Below are positions 23,572 to 36,500 of a stretch of 64,000 bases of DNA, one piece after another (the stretch's first letter is position 1; each line of letters begins with the position of its first letter). The notes beneath the pieces are model-generated. The model ran no database searches, was not told the origin of the DNA, and saw only the letters and a program-made list of their open reading frames with translations. The stretch comes from Symbiodinium microadriaticum (taxonomy: Eukaryota > Sar > Dinophyceae > Suessiales > Symbiodiniaceae). A program made the translations under genes and the position numbers. Location of the stretch: positions 103,670 to 167,669 of the forward strand of contig LSRX01000484.1 in assembly GCA_001939145.1 (NCBI GenBank), written 5' to 3'.

Positions 23572-26500
23572 TGGCAGCAAGTAGTGGCAGCAAGTAGTGG
23601 CAGTAAGTAGTGGCAGTATGGAGTGGCAGTGACAGTGAGTAGTGGTAGTGGTGGTAGTAAGTAGTAGCAGTAGTCAGTAGTCGTCGTAGTCGCAGTCGTA
23701 GTCGCAGTAGCAATCGTAGCAAACGTGACGCTGCAAAGTCAGGATGCCGCCGTCTCCGGTGGCCTCGAGATGCGCGGCGTCGCAGGCGCCGAGGATGCCG
23801 ACTTCGATGCCCGCGTGGCGGCCATGAAGACCTGGATACTTAGAGCACAAGGAACATTTCCTTCTGTACCATTTGTACCCACCACACAATCGATACCACG
23901 TTTCTTCTCCGTGAAAAGTTGTCTGATAGGGAAGGGCGGTGTCCAGATCAAGGCCCGAGGCTGCAGCAAAGCCCGGAGCCGTAGCGCCGAATCCCATTGG
24001 GCCGATTGAGGATGGGCGCCGAGCGCTTCAAGTACACCACTCGCCCCTACAAGGCTGGGGTGGACTTGGGGGACCCGAGAAGTCCCTACTGCAAGTCTAT
24101 GTAAGGCTGACACAAGGCTTCAATGCTGCTGGATGGGTTTTCTCTTCTAACTTACTGGACACACCTAGGCGAATATGAGCAGCAATGTGACGAATCGGAT
24201 TTGGTCTCGAGCACGTTTGTCACTCCCACTGCTCTGTTCTGTACTCCGCTGTCCTACATGCAAGCACTCCATGTCCATGTACATATGTAAATACACGCAT
24301 GCAGAAACCCAAAAAGCAAGCAGATGTGAGTGGGCTTTTGCACCTTGAATGCATGTATCTACATTGACATGATCTTGAACACCTGCTACTTGTAGATGCC
24401 ACGGAGCTTCTTGGGTTACCGGGACGAGCGGCTGCTGTGTCCCCCGAATTTTCTGAAGCCCTCAGGTGGAGGACGTGGTGAAGCTCCAGGGCACCATGCC
24501 CATGTACTTCAACGGTGCCAAGATCTCCGACAAGCTCTACAAGATGCTCCGGGACCACCAGGTGGGGGCGGGGGGAGGGGTGTCCCCAGAGCGCGGAATT
24601 TCGATCGTTAGGTCCCTCAGGTCTGAGGCTGTGCTTTCTTTCGTAAAACATAGTCGGGCAGAGATACGTCAGAGGTGGAGGCGGGGCGTGGGTTCATCCT
24701 TTGGTCTGCTCATGGCAGGGTTCTGTAGGGAAGAGAATGGATCTGCACGTGCACTCTTTGCCATTTTCGCTGTGCGGCTTTCGGGTTCAAGCTTTTAGGT
24801 GTTGGGCTCCAGTGCAACGAATCCTGTAAGAGGGGGATCCGCAAAAAGGCCCATATCCAGACCAGCCCTCAAAAGAAAGGAGCGGAAGCCTGGGGGCTAT
24901 GCGTACGGCATGGGGTTTAGGGTTTTGTGAGGTCGTGAGTGAAACCAGAGAGGGGTCGGCCCAGTTCGGTTTGAGCTGTGAGCTTGCGGAGGCGAAGGGA
25001 ACCTGCTCCCACACCTTCGGGGCTCTCGACACGGTCCAGGCGGGCCCTTCAACGGACTTGTTGTGCTGCGAACTGTCCGTTTCCGTGTCAGACTCTCTTG
25101 TTGCTTGGGGTTGGGTTCGTGTGAGTGCTAGTGCTGAACAGGGGATGAAGGGCCCGGGTTCCGCGGTTTGGGCAGCTTAGGCTTACAGCAGCTTCACGAG
25201 TCGCTGATGTTTGTCGAGGTTGCTTCCATGAGATCATGAGGTCTACCATCTGCAGATCCTCGTTGGCTTTGCCTTCAGGGTTGAAGCAAGGTCTTTTCGA
25301 TGACGCCTGCCGGTGTTCCTGCAATGCAGGTTACGCAGATGGCCAAGTACCTCACCTCGGTCTACGTCAGTGGCTGGCAGTGCCCCTGCCTGTTACGAAA
25401 GAAAAAAAGAAACCCCACCTTCCTGAGGACTCACAGGATCTCCTATCGCTCCGCTGTTATGCAGTTGAAGTATGCAGGAATTCAGAATGGACCCCACCCC
25501 CCATTCTAAAGACCACCGAAGCCTCGGTCCAAAGCACCATCGAACCACAATATCCTGCTAAAGTCGCGGAGCTCCCAGCCCTACTGCAGACCTACACTCT
25601 TCCCGAAAGATCCTCCCCAAAACACTTGTGGCTCTCTTCGTTTGAATCCATGCGCTCAACCTCAATCTAGACCCAAAGCCCTAAACCCGCCCAGGTGCTC
25701 CTCCACCGCCTCCACCTCCAACGAGCCGGGCCCGGACGTGGCCGACTACCCCTACGACACCGTGCCCAACAAGGCCCAAGCCGAACCCTGGCCCGTTGAA
25801 GCGAAAACTGGACGTGGGGTAAGCCTGCTGTTTGCAGGAATTGTGTGTTAACTACCGTCATTTGTTGCAGCCGGTGCAAGCCTGCATCATCCATACGATT
25901 CTCACACTGGCAGCGGCACCAAGTACCAGCAGCTACTACAATGAACGTTTCAGACGGATAGTTCATGGTTTCCGGTTCCCTGTCTTTTCAACTTTTCAAG
26001 GCTGCGGGGACTCTTTGGAAGGGGATCAAAAACATCCTCCGAAAACCATGCTTCCGTTTGCGTGTCGCTGAAATAGGCTGGAGTGGCTGTTGCAAATGCA
26101 AGCTTTGCCGCATGCGTCGAACCAGGCAGTTCGCAACCTCTCAAGGTTTTCAGGAGCCAAAACCGATGGCCAAGGCTCTTGCCTTGAACGTATCACTCGA
26201 GTCAAATGTGGCTGATAACGAGCTCTGATTCTTGAGCACTGGGCTGGGTGCACATACGATGAAACATGTGCTTGCTTGTGTAGTGTGGCTACTTGATACT
26301 TGGTGTCAATCGTGTTTTGGAAGGTCAGGAGTTTACGACTTGTTGTTGCCGGTTCAGTGTGTCGGATGAGTTGAGAGTAGAACCACGCCCATTCGAACAG
26401 CTTGGCAACAGTTCCATTGAAGTCTTGCAAAGCCCTGCAAGCATGGAACCGGTACCCCCTCGGCTCTCAAAGCCCGAGAGTCCCTAGGGTGAGCCCGGTC

Positions 26501-29375
26501 AGATGCCCTCGGGACTCTAGAGCTCCGAAGGTGGACCAGCTGTTCCGCGCCCAGCTCTTCCATGACCGCAAGCAGCGCCTTTGCCACGTCGGTGCTGTGG
26601 GTTCTACAGGCGGTATAATGTCGAGGTCTGGGCAATTAGACCAGTCTTCGCTTGTGCTTATGGTCCCTGTTTATAGTCTTCCCCCTGCAAGCAGCTCCCT
26701 GTCTTTCTTTGTGGTCGGAGTCCGGCCTCGAACCCTCTTCGGCTCGACCGCAAGGTACGAGGAGCGCCGCCGCATGTCCGCGGATGATCGCGCCAAGGCC
26801 ACTGTCGTCGAACCCCGGCCGCCAAGATGTGCCTTGGGGTCAGGGGGGGAGAATTTGGCCGGGCGAGCTCCAATCAAGCCTGTGTGAAAAGGGTTGCGGA
26901 TTTAGGGTCTACGTAGGGGCTTAGGGTTTGGGTTAGGGTTGGTACTTAGAGGATTTTAGAGGAGTTTGCCTGACGCGAATGCTCGATACTATCTGGCTGC
27001 TGCCCTGAGACCGTACTCAGATGGCAAGTCTTGAGGTCCCGAGGTGAGCTTCTTAGCCCTCCTGCGGGTCTGAGGATTACATGAACCCCATCATTGCGGA
27101 TGCGGACACCGGCCATGGCGGCATCACCGCCACCATGAAGCTTGCGAAGATGTTCATTGAGAACGGCGCCGCTGGCATCCACATCGAGGAGTGAGACATA
27201 ATTAAGGAATATGAGGGTCAGGGTGTCTCAGTTGCATCACCGGCCCTTCACCTAGCCAAATTGCAGAAGGCTTCTTCTCTGCTCAGAGCCCTGGCCCTGG
27301 CGACGAGTAAGAAGGGTTAGCCATTCCGGGCAACAACTCACCCATCCTCAGGCTAAGCGAGAAAGCGACGAGGGATCTGCATTCCCTTGGAGCAATCAAG
27401 GGTCTCCTTGGTCCGAGTAGCCCGACCCTCGATTTTTCATGAACCCGTAGCATGCCATCCCCAAACCCTAAACCCTAAACCCCCAGTTTTGTGGCAGGAC
27501 CAGAAGCCGGGCACCAAGAAGTGCGGCCACATGGGCGGCAAGGTCCTCGTCTCCACCCAGGAGTCCGAGGGATCCCGGGTTCGGGTGAGGCTTTCAAGGC
27601 CCGAGGCTCTGGGCTCCTGGTCTTGGAGCTTCAAGGTAAAAAATAAAAGATAAAACGAAACTATTTATTTATATTTATATTTATCTGTTTACATTTTTCT
27701 TATATTTACTTCTTAATTATATATATATATATACACATATTATTGAAGGTTGTTTCCAGTTTCTCTTTCGCCTTCATCCTTCATGACGAGCCATCGACGG
27801 CGTCAGTTGTGCCCCTTGCTGCTCAGGAGCACATCCAGCGATTGATCGCCATCCGTCTGCAGGCGGCTGTAGCTGCCAGCGGAAGTCCGACACAACCTTG
27901 AACCCCAAACCCTAAACCCTAGACAACCTTGATTTTAAAAAAACACAACCTTGAACCGCCGGCCCCCATCGTGCAGCATCCAAACCGTCTTGGAGCATAG
28001 CTAAACCCAAATCGTGAATCACAGCTTGAGGCTTCCTGAGACGTCTTTGGACTAAAGCTGATGACCTTCCAGTCCCGCTCTATCTCATACAGCTAGGGAT
28101 GTCAGGTGTACAGTGCACAAGTGTAGGGGCTGTGCCGTCACAGACTGGCACACGACACTGCTTAAGTCTGAAGCCTTGTCAAATCCCGCATCCAGCAAGG
28201 AGATACAATACGAGGTAGCTTGCAAGTGCCCTGGCCCATGATCGGTTCAAGCTTCACGCGTCCTTCAGGCGGACGTGCTGAACTCGGCCTTGGTGATCGT
28301 GGCCCGCACAGATGCCGAGGCAATACCTACTTTGCTCGGGCTAGGGTTCTGCTGTCTTAAGGCTCTAAATTTTCAGGGCCTTAGGAGTATGGTTTTCGCT
28401 CCGGTGTGCTTGTTAGCTCGAGACGTCCCTCAACTGCCAAAGTGTCTTCATTCCAGCGCTTCCCTGCATGTGCAGGCTGCAACCATGATCGACTCCAACA
28501 TCGAGCCCAAACGGCAAAGCCGGGATAGGGTTTCGCTTTGCAGGTGTAGGGGTTTGGCGAGGCTCAAGATGTTGGAAACTAAGGATCCCATTGACCATCC
28601 CCACATCAAGGGTGCCACCGTCAAGGGTGTGGAGACCCTCTACGAGGCCATGCGCAAGGGCACCGACAAGGACTGGGAGCAGCGATCCGGCTGCATGACC
28701 TTCCCGGATGCCGTTGCCAAGGCCATGAAGGCCAAGGGCCAGGACCCGGCCAAGTTCTTGCAGGATTCCCGCAAGATGTCTATGGACCAGATGAAGAAGG
28801 CGGCTTCTGGCATGGGCTTGGACATCTACTTCGACTGGGATGCCGCCCGTTCCGTGGAGGGCTACTACCGCATCAAGGGCTCCACCGAGTTCTGCATTGA
28901 GCGTGCCATCGCCTTCGCCCCCTACGCCGACAGCATCTGGATGGAGACCGGCAAGCCTATCCTTGCGCAGGCCACGCAGTTCGCCAAGGAGGTGCGAGCA
29001 GCGGTGCCCCACCAGATGCTTGCTTACAACCTGAGCCCGTCCTTCAACTGGGACACTGCCGGCATGACCGATGCGCAGATGGAGTCCTTCATTTGGGACC
29101 TGGCCAAGCTCGGCTTTTGCTGGCAGTTCATCACCTTGGCGGGCTTCCACTGCGATGCTTTGAGCATCGATCTTTTCGCCAAGGAGTATTCCAAGCGAGG
29201 TGCGGCCGCGTATGTGCAGATGATCCAGCGCAAGGAGCGTGAGCACAAGGTTGAGACCCTCACCCACCAGAAGTGGAGTGGCTCTGAGATTGTGGATGAG
29301 ATGGGCAACATCGTAAGCGGCGGACTTTCCTCGACCGGCATCATGTCTGCAGGCGTCACGGAGAAGCAATTCTGA
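23108..29375 (+). CDS. Isocitrate lyase, tandem copy 2
   Basis: Second glyoxylate-shunt isocitrate lyase, same direction, about 9 kb downstream of copy 1. Exons: 23108-23152, 23743-23834, 24011-24053, 24466-24561, 24992-25039, 25330-25379, 25695-25773, 26531-26574, 26755-26809, 27075-27188, 27498-27560, 27827-27862, 28269-28319, 28476-28502, 28584-29375. They join to 1635 nt (544 aa); every exon matches copy 1 in length except that copy-1 exon 13 is split here by an extra 156-nt intron. All catalytic motifs are intact ([20 protein letters not shown]). Differences from copy 1 concentrate in exon 1 (8 of 15 residues); elsewhere only about eight substitutions, such as FKY for FKH and IYF for IFF. 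Donors are 3 GT, 6 GC and 5 GA; all acceptors are AG|G. Introns show no clear similarity to those of copy 1. Intron 1 holds a long triplet repeat. Both copies look functional. Confidence 0.95.
23283..23735. repeat. GTA/GCA/GTC triplet-repeat tract in isocitrate lyase intron 1
   Basis: About 450 bp of interrupted trinucleotide runs: GTA blocks, CAG/GCA blocks near 23462-23518, and a GTCGTA hexamer array near 23525-23570. It ends just before exon 2 of copy 2. Long Val/Ala/Ser or Leu/Thr/Tyr translations across it are artefacts. Confidence 0.9.
28320..28475 (+). other. Copy-specific intron in isocitrate lyase copy 2
   Basis: This 156-nt segment splits [12 protein letters not shown] in copy 2, whereas copy 1 (13150-13227) is continuous. 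It starts GC and ends AG, and the sequence AGGC occurs at both exon-intron borders. Its length is a multiple of three with no in-frame stop, so retention would add 52 residues. Confidence 0.85.
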
Positions 29376-30563
29376 GCGAGGAGTTTTCAGACATTCAACC
29401 TTTAGCATATTTCATGTCGCGTCGCACGATGTGAAGCTGTGACAACTGCGAGGCTGTTTAGGCCAGTCAGCAGCAACTAGCCTGTTGATGGCAGTGGTCG
29501 TCTGGCAATGAAGAAGGTCAGCCGCCCTGGCTCCCCCTGAACTTCCGCACACACACGCACGCACACATCCCGTTCCACACACGCATCCCGAAGAATCTGA
29601 GGGAGTTGGTGCGGCCGTGCCCCAGTTTTCGATACGGCCAGACGTCATTTCTTCACTCAATCTCTTTTGTGTTGCGCTTTTGAACGGCCTCAGACACAGG
29701 CATCACATGAGTCTCCGAAACACAGCATGGACAAAGCCTTCGTGGAAAATGTGCTTTCAGCTGCAGCATGACTTGAAATGTTACTGGCTGAGTGCCTGCG
29801 GTTGTTGCCCATTGAAGCTACGCAGGGGGCAGATCTTCACACCACGAGTACTTAACCAGAAGCTATGAAGCCTGATCCGCTGGAGGTCTGTTGAAGTCTG
29901 AACCTGAAATCTACTCATGGCCAAGATTCAAGAGGCGGCCGCATGAAGCCCTGATCCGAGGCCGGGCTTGGCGAGATGCGGCCGCCGCCGGTGCCGGTGA
30001 AGCGAGCCGGGTCTTGCAATCGGGCAGTTGGGGCTCGAGTTGAGGGTATAAGGCTTATCATGAAGAGGGTTTAGGGCGTTGAGGGTTGCAAGTTCAGGGT
30101 TCAGGGTTTATGAACTCGTAATGTGCGTCTTGGGGTTGAGGGCTCGTGGCACCGAGTTCAATGCTTAGAGTTCCGAGGTCAACAAGACAAATTGTCGGTG
30201 TAGAGCTCCGGTAGAATTCCAGGAGCCCCTCGGTAGAGAAGATCTTGGACCTGGTCCATTGGGCACAGCCAAGGAAAAGCGCCAGCACCGAAAGATGAAC
30301 CGGCACCCAAGCGCCTACAGCGACTCGGAGAAATCAGACACTACAGGTTCAGGGCTCAGTGGGTCAATCCAATCCCTCAGCAACCGTTTTGGGGTCTTGG
30401 AATTGCCGCCTCAGACCTGCAAGCACGCAGCGACACCTTGACTTGAGGTGACTTGCCGGTGTTTCGGGGGCATGTTTGTGTCAGGAAGGCCTCTGCTTCG
30501 ATGAGACAGAAGTGTGGTGCACACTTCCGGATGTGTGGGGGGAAAGGGCTGGAGCGCACTGAG
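29376..30563. other. Spacer between isocitrate lyase copy 2 and CTNNBL1-like gene
   Basis: About 1.2 kb without a recognised gene. A charged stretch near 30270-30345 (KRQHRKMNRHPSAYSDSEKS) resembles a disordered N-terminal region. It could be part of the missing CTNNBL1 N-terminus, but this is not provable. TTTAGGG-like units occur near 30068-30110. No polyadenylation signal is evident after the stop at 29375. Confidence 0.35.
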
Positions 30564-33500
30564 GTTGGGCGACGACCTCCCGGACGAGGTCTCCCGGGAG
30601 GACATCCAGCACATGCTCCTGGGACGGTGGAGCCGAGCTTCGGTAGGCTTTGCGGCTTCTTGTAGCTTCGTGTAGCAGCAGGGTTTGATACGGATGGGCC
30701 TCGGTCTTTAGGCCATGATTATGGGGGCTAAGGGGCTGATGGTTCTTAGCAGCAGGCCCCACCGAATCAGCAGGGCCCAATACTTGCTCTGTGCGAGCTA
30801 CGGTCTTCTCTCACGATGGCCGAGGCTTGACAAGGCAGATGAGCTCCATGCCCGGGGGCCCAGGGATAGTGAGGGAAAGCCATTGAGGGAGAGACAGAAG
30901 CCCCGAAGAAATCACCGCCGCGAGCAAGAGAGAGGAGGAGAGGCAGTGAGTGCCTGTCGCTTGTGCGAGTTGGGATTAGTTGGGATTTGTGGACGCGCTT
31001 GCATTTTTGCGAGAGGGAGCGATGCTAAGGCCCCTCAGCCTGTACCCGAAGCCCCGACCCTAGCCTGGAACACTCTCAGGGCCCCGGGTTCGTTCCACTG
31101 CAGTTTCCCGCCGGTTTGGAAAAACATCATCTCCGAATCAATCCAGGTAGAAACCCTGAACGAGACCGCGCTGAAACGGATGCATTTGCAGCTTGGACAC
31201 ATTCTGGCCTTCGATGTGGTAGCAGCTAGCAGGCCAAGTGCCTCTTCCACCGGAGAAATGGTTCGAAGGTCTTTCGTAAATTCTCCCCTAGGTTCCTGAG
31301 CAGTATCCTTTTGCCCTTTTTGTTTGGGGGCCTCCTTATTAAAGCCGAAGATTAGACAAAAGGGTACCCTTATCATTAAGGGGTTACTGGGGAACCTAGT
31401 CCCGGGACTCCTGATCCCAGGCAGTTCGAGCGCAAGGTCAAGGTCAATCGGGAGCTGAGGATTAAGCCTCTCGGCTGGAAGGAGACACGGAATGCTTGGG
31501 TCCCACCAAGGAAGAGGACCTCTTGGCTCGGGCTTTCGGTTAAGTTTTTGTGAAAAAGCGGGGGTTCGCAAAACTTGCGGCCGGCACCCCTTTGGAGGCA
31601 TGCGGATGATCCGGACAAGTTCCTGAAGAGCGAGGCCGGCTAAGAGTTTTGAAGCTTTCAAGCAAAGGCTCTTTTCAGCCAGCAGCCGTCTCAGGTGGAC
31701 CTTGATGAAGAGATCAAGAAGTTTACCCTTGTCGTGCTTCTGGCGGCATTTTCTGCCAGGGCTTCGGGTTCAGGGGGCAGCTCGTTTAGTGGGTACGCAG
31801 TCTAGAGCTTACGATTTAGGCCTTGCCGTGTTCCGGGCACCCCCACTGCAAAAGCCAGAACTTATACACCCGCATGATCCCAAAGCCTGCCCGCACCATC
31901 CCTAAAGTCCCGACAGTTGCAAGTCTTGAGGGAGGCCCAAAGTCCTTACGCCACGGTATAGAGTCTATAGCTCCAGGCGACGAACCCGGAGCTCTACCCT
32001 GCACTGATTAAGCTGGAGACGCTCCCGCTCATGGTACCTTGCTCAGGCATTTGGTAGGCCCAGCTACTGTTTTGGAGTTCAAGGTCAGAGTTTCGCCGGA
32101 GGCTGTGGATACCTTCCATGTTCGCTTCTGCCCAAGCGGATGCCCCCCGAAGCCCTCCCCTAGAGCCTCCTTGCCGTTCTGTGAGTCTGAGGTAGGCATG
32201 TTGAACCATGTGAATACCGACATTGCCGTCGACGTCTTCGAGGCACCTTGGCCGCAGGCGAGAGCACCAGGTGCTCAACAGCTCAACCCGAAGCCTTGGA
32301 AGAGGCCTTTCGCCAGAACACGGCTTGATTTGACCTCTTGAGAAGTGGAGCTTAAAATGAGAACGATACAGGAGCCCACTTCTGGAACCAATCTTGATCT
32401 TAAGCATAGCCGGAAGCCAGAATTACCTGCTGAAACGCCAGAATCCAGAAGGTGCTCAGTGAGCTCACCGATCCGGACGCCATCGCCGACGTGGAGGAGC
32501 CGGAGGTGTTTCTAAAGGCGGGCTTCGGGATCTCGTGCCACTGTGGCCTGCGTGATGCCATGCCTCGGCTATCCCCATTGTGGCGACTGCCCAAATCATG
32601 ATGGCACCGAGAGCATTTCTGTCCATGCCTCTGTATGTCATGTCATCGATCACCAACTTCTTGTGTTTTGGCCTCCAGTTGTTTGCTCATGTGGGTGCCA
32701 GGTTCCAGGGGTCTAGCAGGTTGTAGGTGGGAGGACTCGGATTCGGTCTTTGGGCTTAGGGCTTTGGCATTTAGGGCTTGGTGCACCACAGGAACCGTCG
32801 CAAAAGAAGACGAAAAGACAAGACACCCATAAGTGCATAGATTTTCAGCACGACATAGGTATCTACGACTCTACTCATGTTTGCACCTCTGCCAGTTCTA
32901 CCTGTCAGAACTGTCGAAAAAAGCACTGCCACGAACGATGAGAGCGAAGGCCCTCTTCGAAGCGCAGCTCTGTCAGATGACCGTGGACGTTCTCATGCGC
33001 ATTGATGAGACCGCCAGCGACGAGGAACAAGTTGAGGGCTCCAGGGAATACGGTGTTTGCTGTGCTTTCGCTAAATTTTGAAGTTCGACGAGGTGCTGAG
33101 GGATCTTTTGTCAGAGTGCTTAGAATCAGCATGGTCAGAGTCGCAACAATAGTTCTGAGAGACCTTGAGGACTTCAAGGCCGTGACCAACGGTCTCAGCA
33201 TGATTGAGAACCTAGCGGATGCTTGGAAGCAACGTCAGAAGTGGTCATGTTTCTGAGCATGTTGGGTTCCAACGGGTGAGCCATGCTCGAGTGGGGAAGT
33301 GTTTGTTGCCAGGGAATAAGAGCAGAATCATTGGTGTTAAAACCAGCGCTGGTAAGGACACTGCCTTTAATTTGTTGCTGCACCTCCGAAGAGCCAAGGA
33401 CTCGATGCCGCAGGAGACGTGCAAGCAGTTCCTGGAGATCCCGATGCTTAGCGAAGACGTAGAAGCTGCAAGAGTATCGCGTTGGTGCCAGTGGAAAGCA

Positions 33501-36500
33501 TTCGCTCCGAGACGAGAATAGGTAAAAGGTCATGTCACTCAAGCAGTCACCGAAAGGACAGAGTAGACTTTGTTTGGATAAATTTTCTGGATTCTTGCCG
33601 TGCAGATGACGGCTGCCACTGTCTCCATGGCACTTTGACATGTAATCATCATGCAGGTCAGAATGTCCGTGGTAGTGGTGATGCTACGGGCGGTTCAAGA
33701 GCTCAGGAACTTCTTGCCATGGCTCATCAAGCGCGTGCGGGCCCAGGGCACCATGGACTACAACAAGGCTCGAGGACGATCTGCGGTGCGCGGGTTGAGG
33801 GCTTCAGAAGTTTGATGGACCCGGCTGCTAAGTGCCTGCGAGCACATGGAGAAAGCCTAGGGCTTAAAGTGTCGAACCCACTACGCAGCATCCCGACCCC
33901 ATTCGCCAGTTCTCAGAGGTTTTGGGGGTGGGTGGATTTCTGAGAAGAAAGTCTCCTTGCTGGATGCCCGGGCCCTGCAGCATCGAAGATCGGACTTCCT
34001 TCTTGTGAAACTCTAATCCCTCAGCCCTCATCATCAAACCATGGCGGGAGTCCAAATCACAACCCTCCGCCCCTAACCATTAAACCACATGGTAGGGAGT
34101 CCCAAACCGTATATACAGAGATCCCATACATGGTTCCACTGGATCCCAAAACCATGTAGGGAGTCCCAAACCGTATACACAGATCCCATACATGGTTCCG
34201 CTGGCTCTCCCTGAGCAGTCGGCCTCTGCGCAGCTCTGAAGTTTTCGGAAGGTCTACGCCTCGGAGATCTTGGGCATCGTCCTGCAGAACTCGGAGCCTG
34301 CGAGGGACTCGCCACCTGGCCGCATAAATAACGAAGAGCTTCAGATGGTTTGTTTTTTTTTTAGGTTTGGGGCTTGGGCTTTTAGGACCCGGGCTTGAGT
34401 TTTTGGGGTATGGGCCTGTGTAAGGGTGTGGGGGGTTTTGGCATGTTGACTTGAGCAGGCGCCACCTATTGAGTGTAATGCCTCTTCCCCTACAGCATTA
34501 CCTGGTCCTTGTTGGATACAATTTTACATTTCTGATAATAAAACCCTGAAAAGGATTACAAAAGATATGGCCCCAACAGGTAATCAGATTATAGGTGCGA
34601 CGAGTAAGGAACTGCAGCAGTGCTCGCAGAAAGTGAGAACATTGAGCCCACTGCTGCAAGATCGGTGCTTCGTGAGTTCAATGGTTGTTCCATGAGGGGG
34701 GCCCCTTGTATGTTGCTCGGCTTAAGGGGAACGCACCTTCGGCCGGACCAGTCGAGAACCATGCCCACAAAGGAGGCATAAAACGGGCAGTTTCCGCAGC
34801 CATGCGCAAGCTGCCGCTGAGGATGGTGAAGCTCGAGGGGGTCGACAAGCTGCTGCGTGGCATCGCTGCGTACCGAAAGCGCGATCCGGCGGACAGCGAG
34901 GAGGGGAAGGGCACAGTGGAACGGTCACACTTGAAGCCAGCTGAGGTTTTTAAGATTTCGAGCCTGCTTTAGGCTGCCTCGGCCAGCCCTAATTACCTCT
35001 CCTGTGTGCTACTAAGCCATGTTTTGCAGGAGTCGGAGTATGTGCAGAACATGTTCGACTGCCTCTGCTCTCTGATGCTGCTGAAAGCCAACCAGCTGGC
35101 CTTCGGACGTCTCCAGGGGCCCCTGGTCAGGGAAGGGTGAGAGTCCGGAACGATCGGTGAGGTTTGTTCAGGGGCCGGGTCGGGCTCGGGGTGGGTGGAT
35201 TCGTAACAGGACCTTCTTAAGTCTCGAAGTCGGAGCTGCGTTCGACGGCCGAGGCTGGAGCTGATGATCCGCATGATGAAGGAGCACTTTTTGTCAAGGT
35301 GAAGGGCTCTGGGGACCTAGGAAGGCAGGCCGCATCACTCGGGAACCACACCCTTCAGCCAAACTTAGCGGGCTAAACAGGCGGAAGAAAAAAACCATCT
35401 TCCGCCCGGACCTCACCTGGCTCGCCCGAGCTTCGATTCCAAACCGCCTCTTCCTAAGTCCGAAGCCCCCGAATCCCGAGGAGGAGGTCTCTAAAATCGG
35501 AACCCGAAAACCCCAAGATGGATCCGAACCCCAAAGACCCCATAAGATTCCCTCAAACCTTCAACACCCATCAGGGCCCGAAGCTTTGGCTTTGGCTCCC
35601 ACGACTCAAAGACAATAAACGGAAACTCTGAGCCCGAAACCCAAAGATCCGAAAAGTCTCAGGAGCGCGTTTTCGCCTCCAACCTGGCGCTGAAGCTGGC
35701 TGACCATGCGAGGGACTGAGGGCCCTCCTGGATTAGGGTCTAGGGTTCAGGGTTTATGGACTGACACTAAATACCCTAAATACTTTAAATACCCTAAACC
35801 CTAAGCGGTTTATGGTTTGGGGATCAGCTCCCGGGCGACAAGGGAAGCCCGCTACTAAAATGGTTTGCTGGTCGGGTGGGAAGGACTAGTAAACAATGTG
35901 CGCATGTGGCACTCTTCTCTGTGCAGCCCCTCCTAGGGACTGGAGTTGGCGGAGTGAAAGGGGCCGCCGCACTTCAGAAACCCTAAACCTCAGACCTTCG
36001 AACGCCATGCCAGCCTTATTGAGCGAGTGTTTGAGTCGAAACCCGAAAATCCTAAACCCTAAACCCCTAAACCCTTAAACCCTTAAGCCCTAAACCCTTA
36101 AACCCTAATGCCCGAAACTTGGCCCTAAACCCCTAAACCCTTAAACCCTAAACCCTATAAGCCCTAGACCCTAAAACCCTCGCTTGTCTGGACTGGGGCC
36201 TCTTCAACATTATGGGCTTGTCCTGTAGTCTCCCAAACAACCTCGCTTGTGGGCTTTGATCCTTAGCTATGAGAGCGGGAAAAAAACCCTCGACACCTTC
36301 TAATTCTAACCTCGCTAGTGGGCATAGAACCTCAGCCATGCGAGAGGGAAAAAAACCCTAAAACCCTAAAAGCCCTAACCTGTTAACCCTAAACCCAAAA
36401 CCCTCTACGTGTCCTTGGGTGTTTCGGCCGCCGAGGCGCTGCGGCATTGCCCCGAGAACTGCCAGGTCTTTGTGGAGAAGCTCGGCCTGAAGGCTCGAGA

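Noticed and set aside
23236-23722. Low-complexity proteins (poly-Val/Ala and poly-Leu/Thr/Tyr)
   Set aside because: They are produced by trinucleotide repeats inside intron 1 of isocitrate lyase copy 2.
28275-29375. Single 366-codon protein starting at an internal Met
   Set aside because: It reads through two introns of isocitrate lyase copy 2. Comparison with copy 1 shows the extra residues are intronic and the start lies inside an exon.
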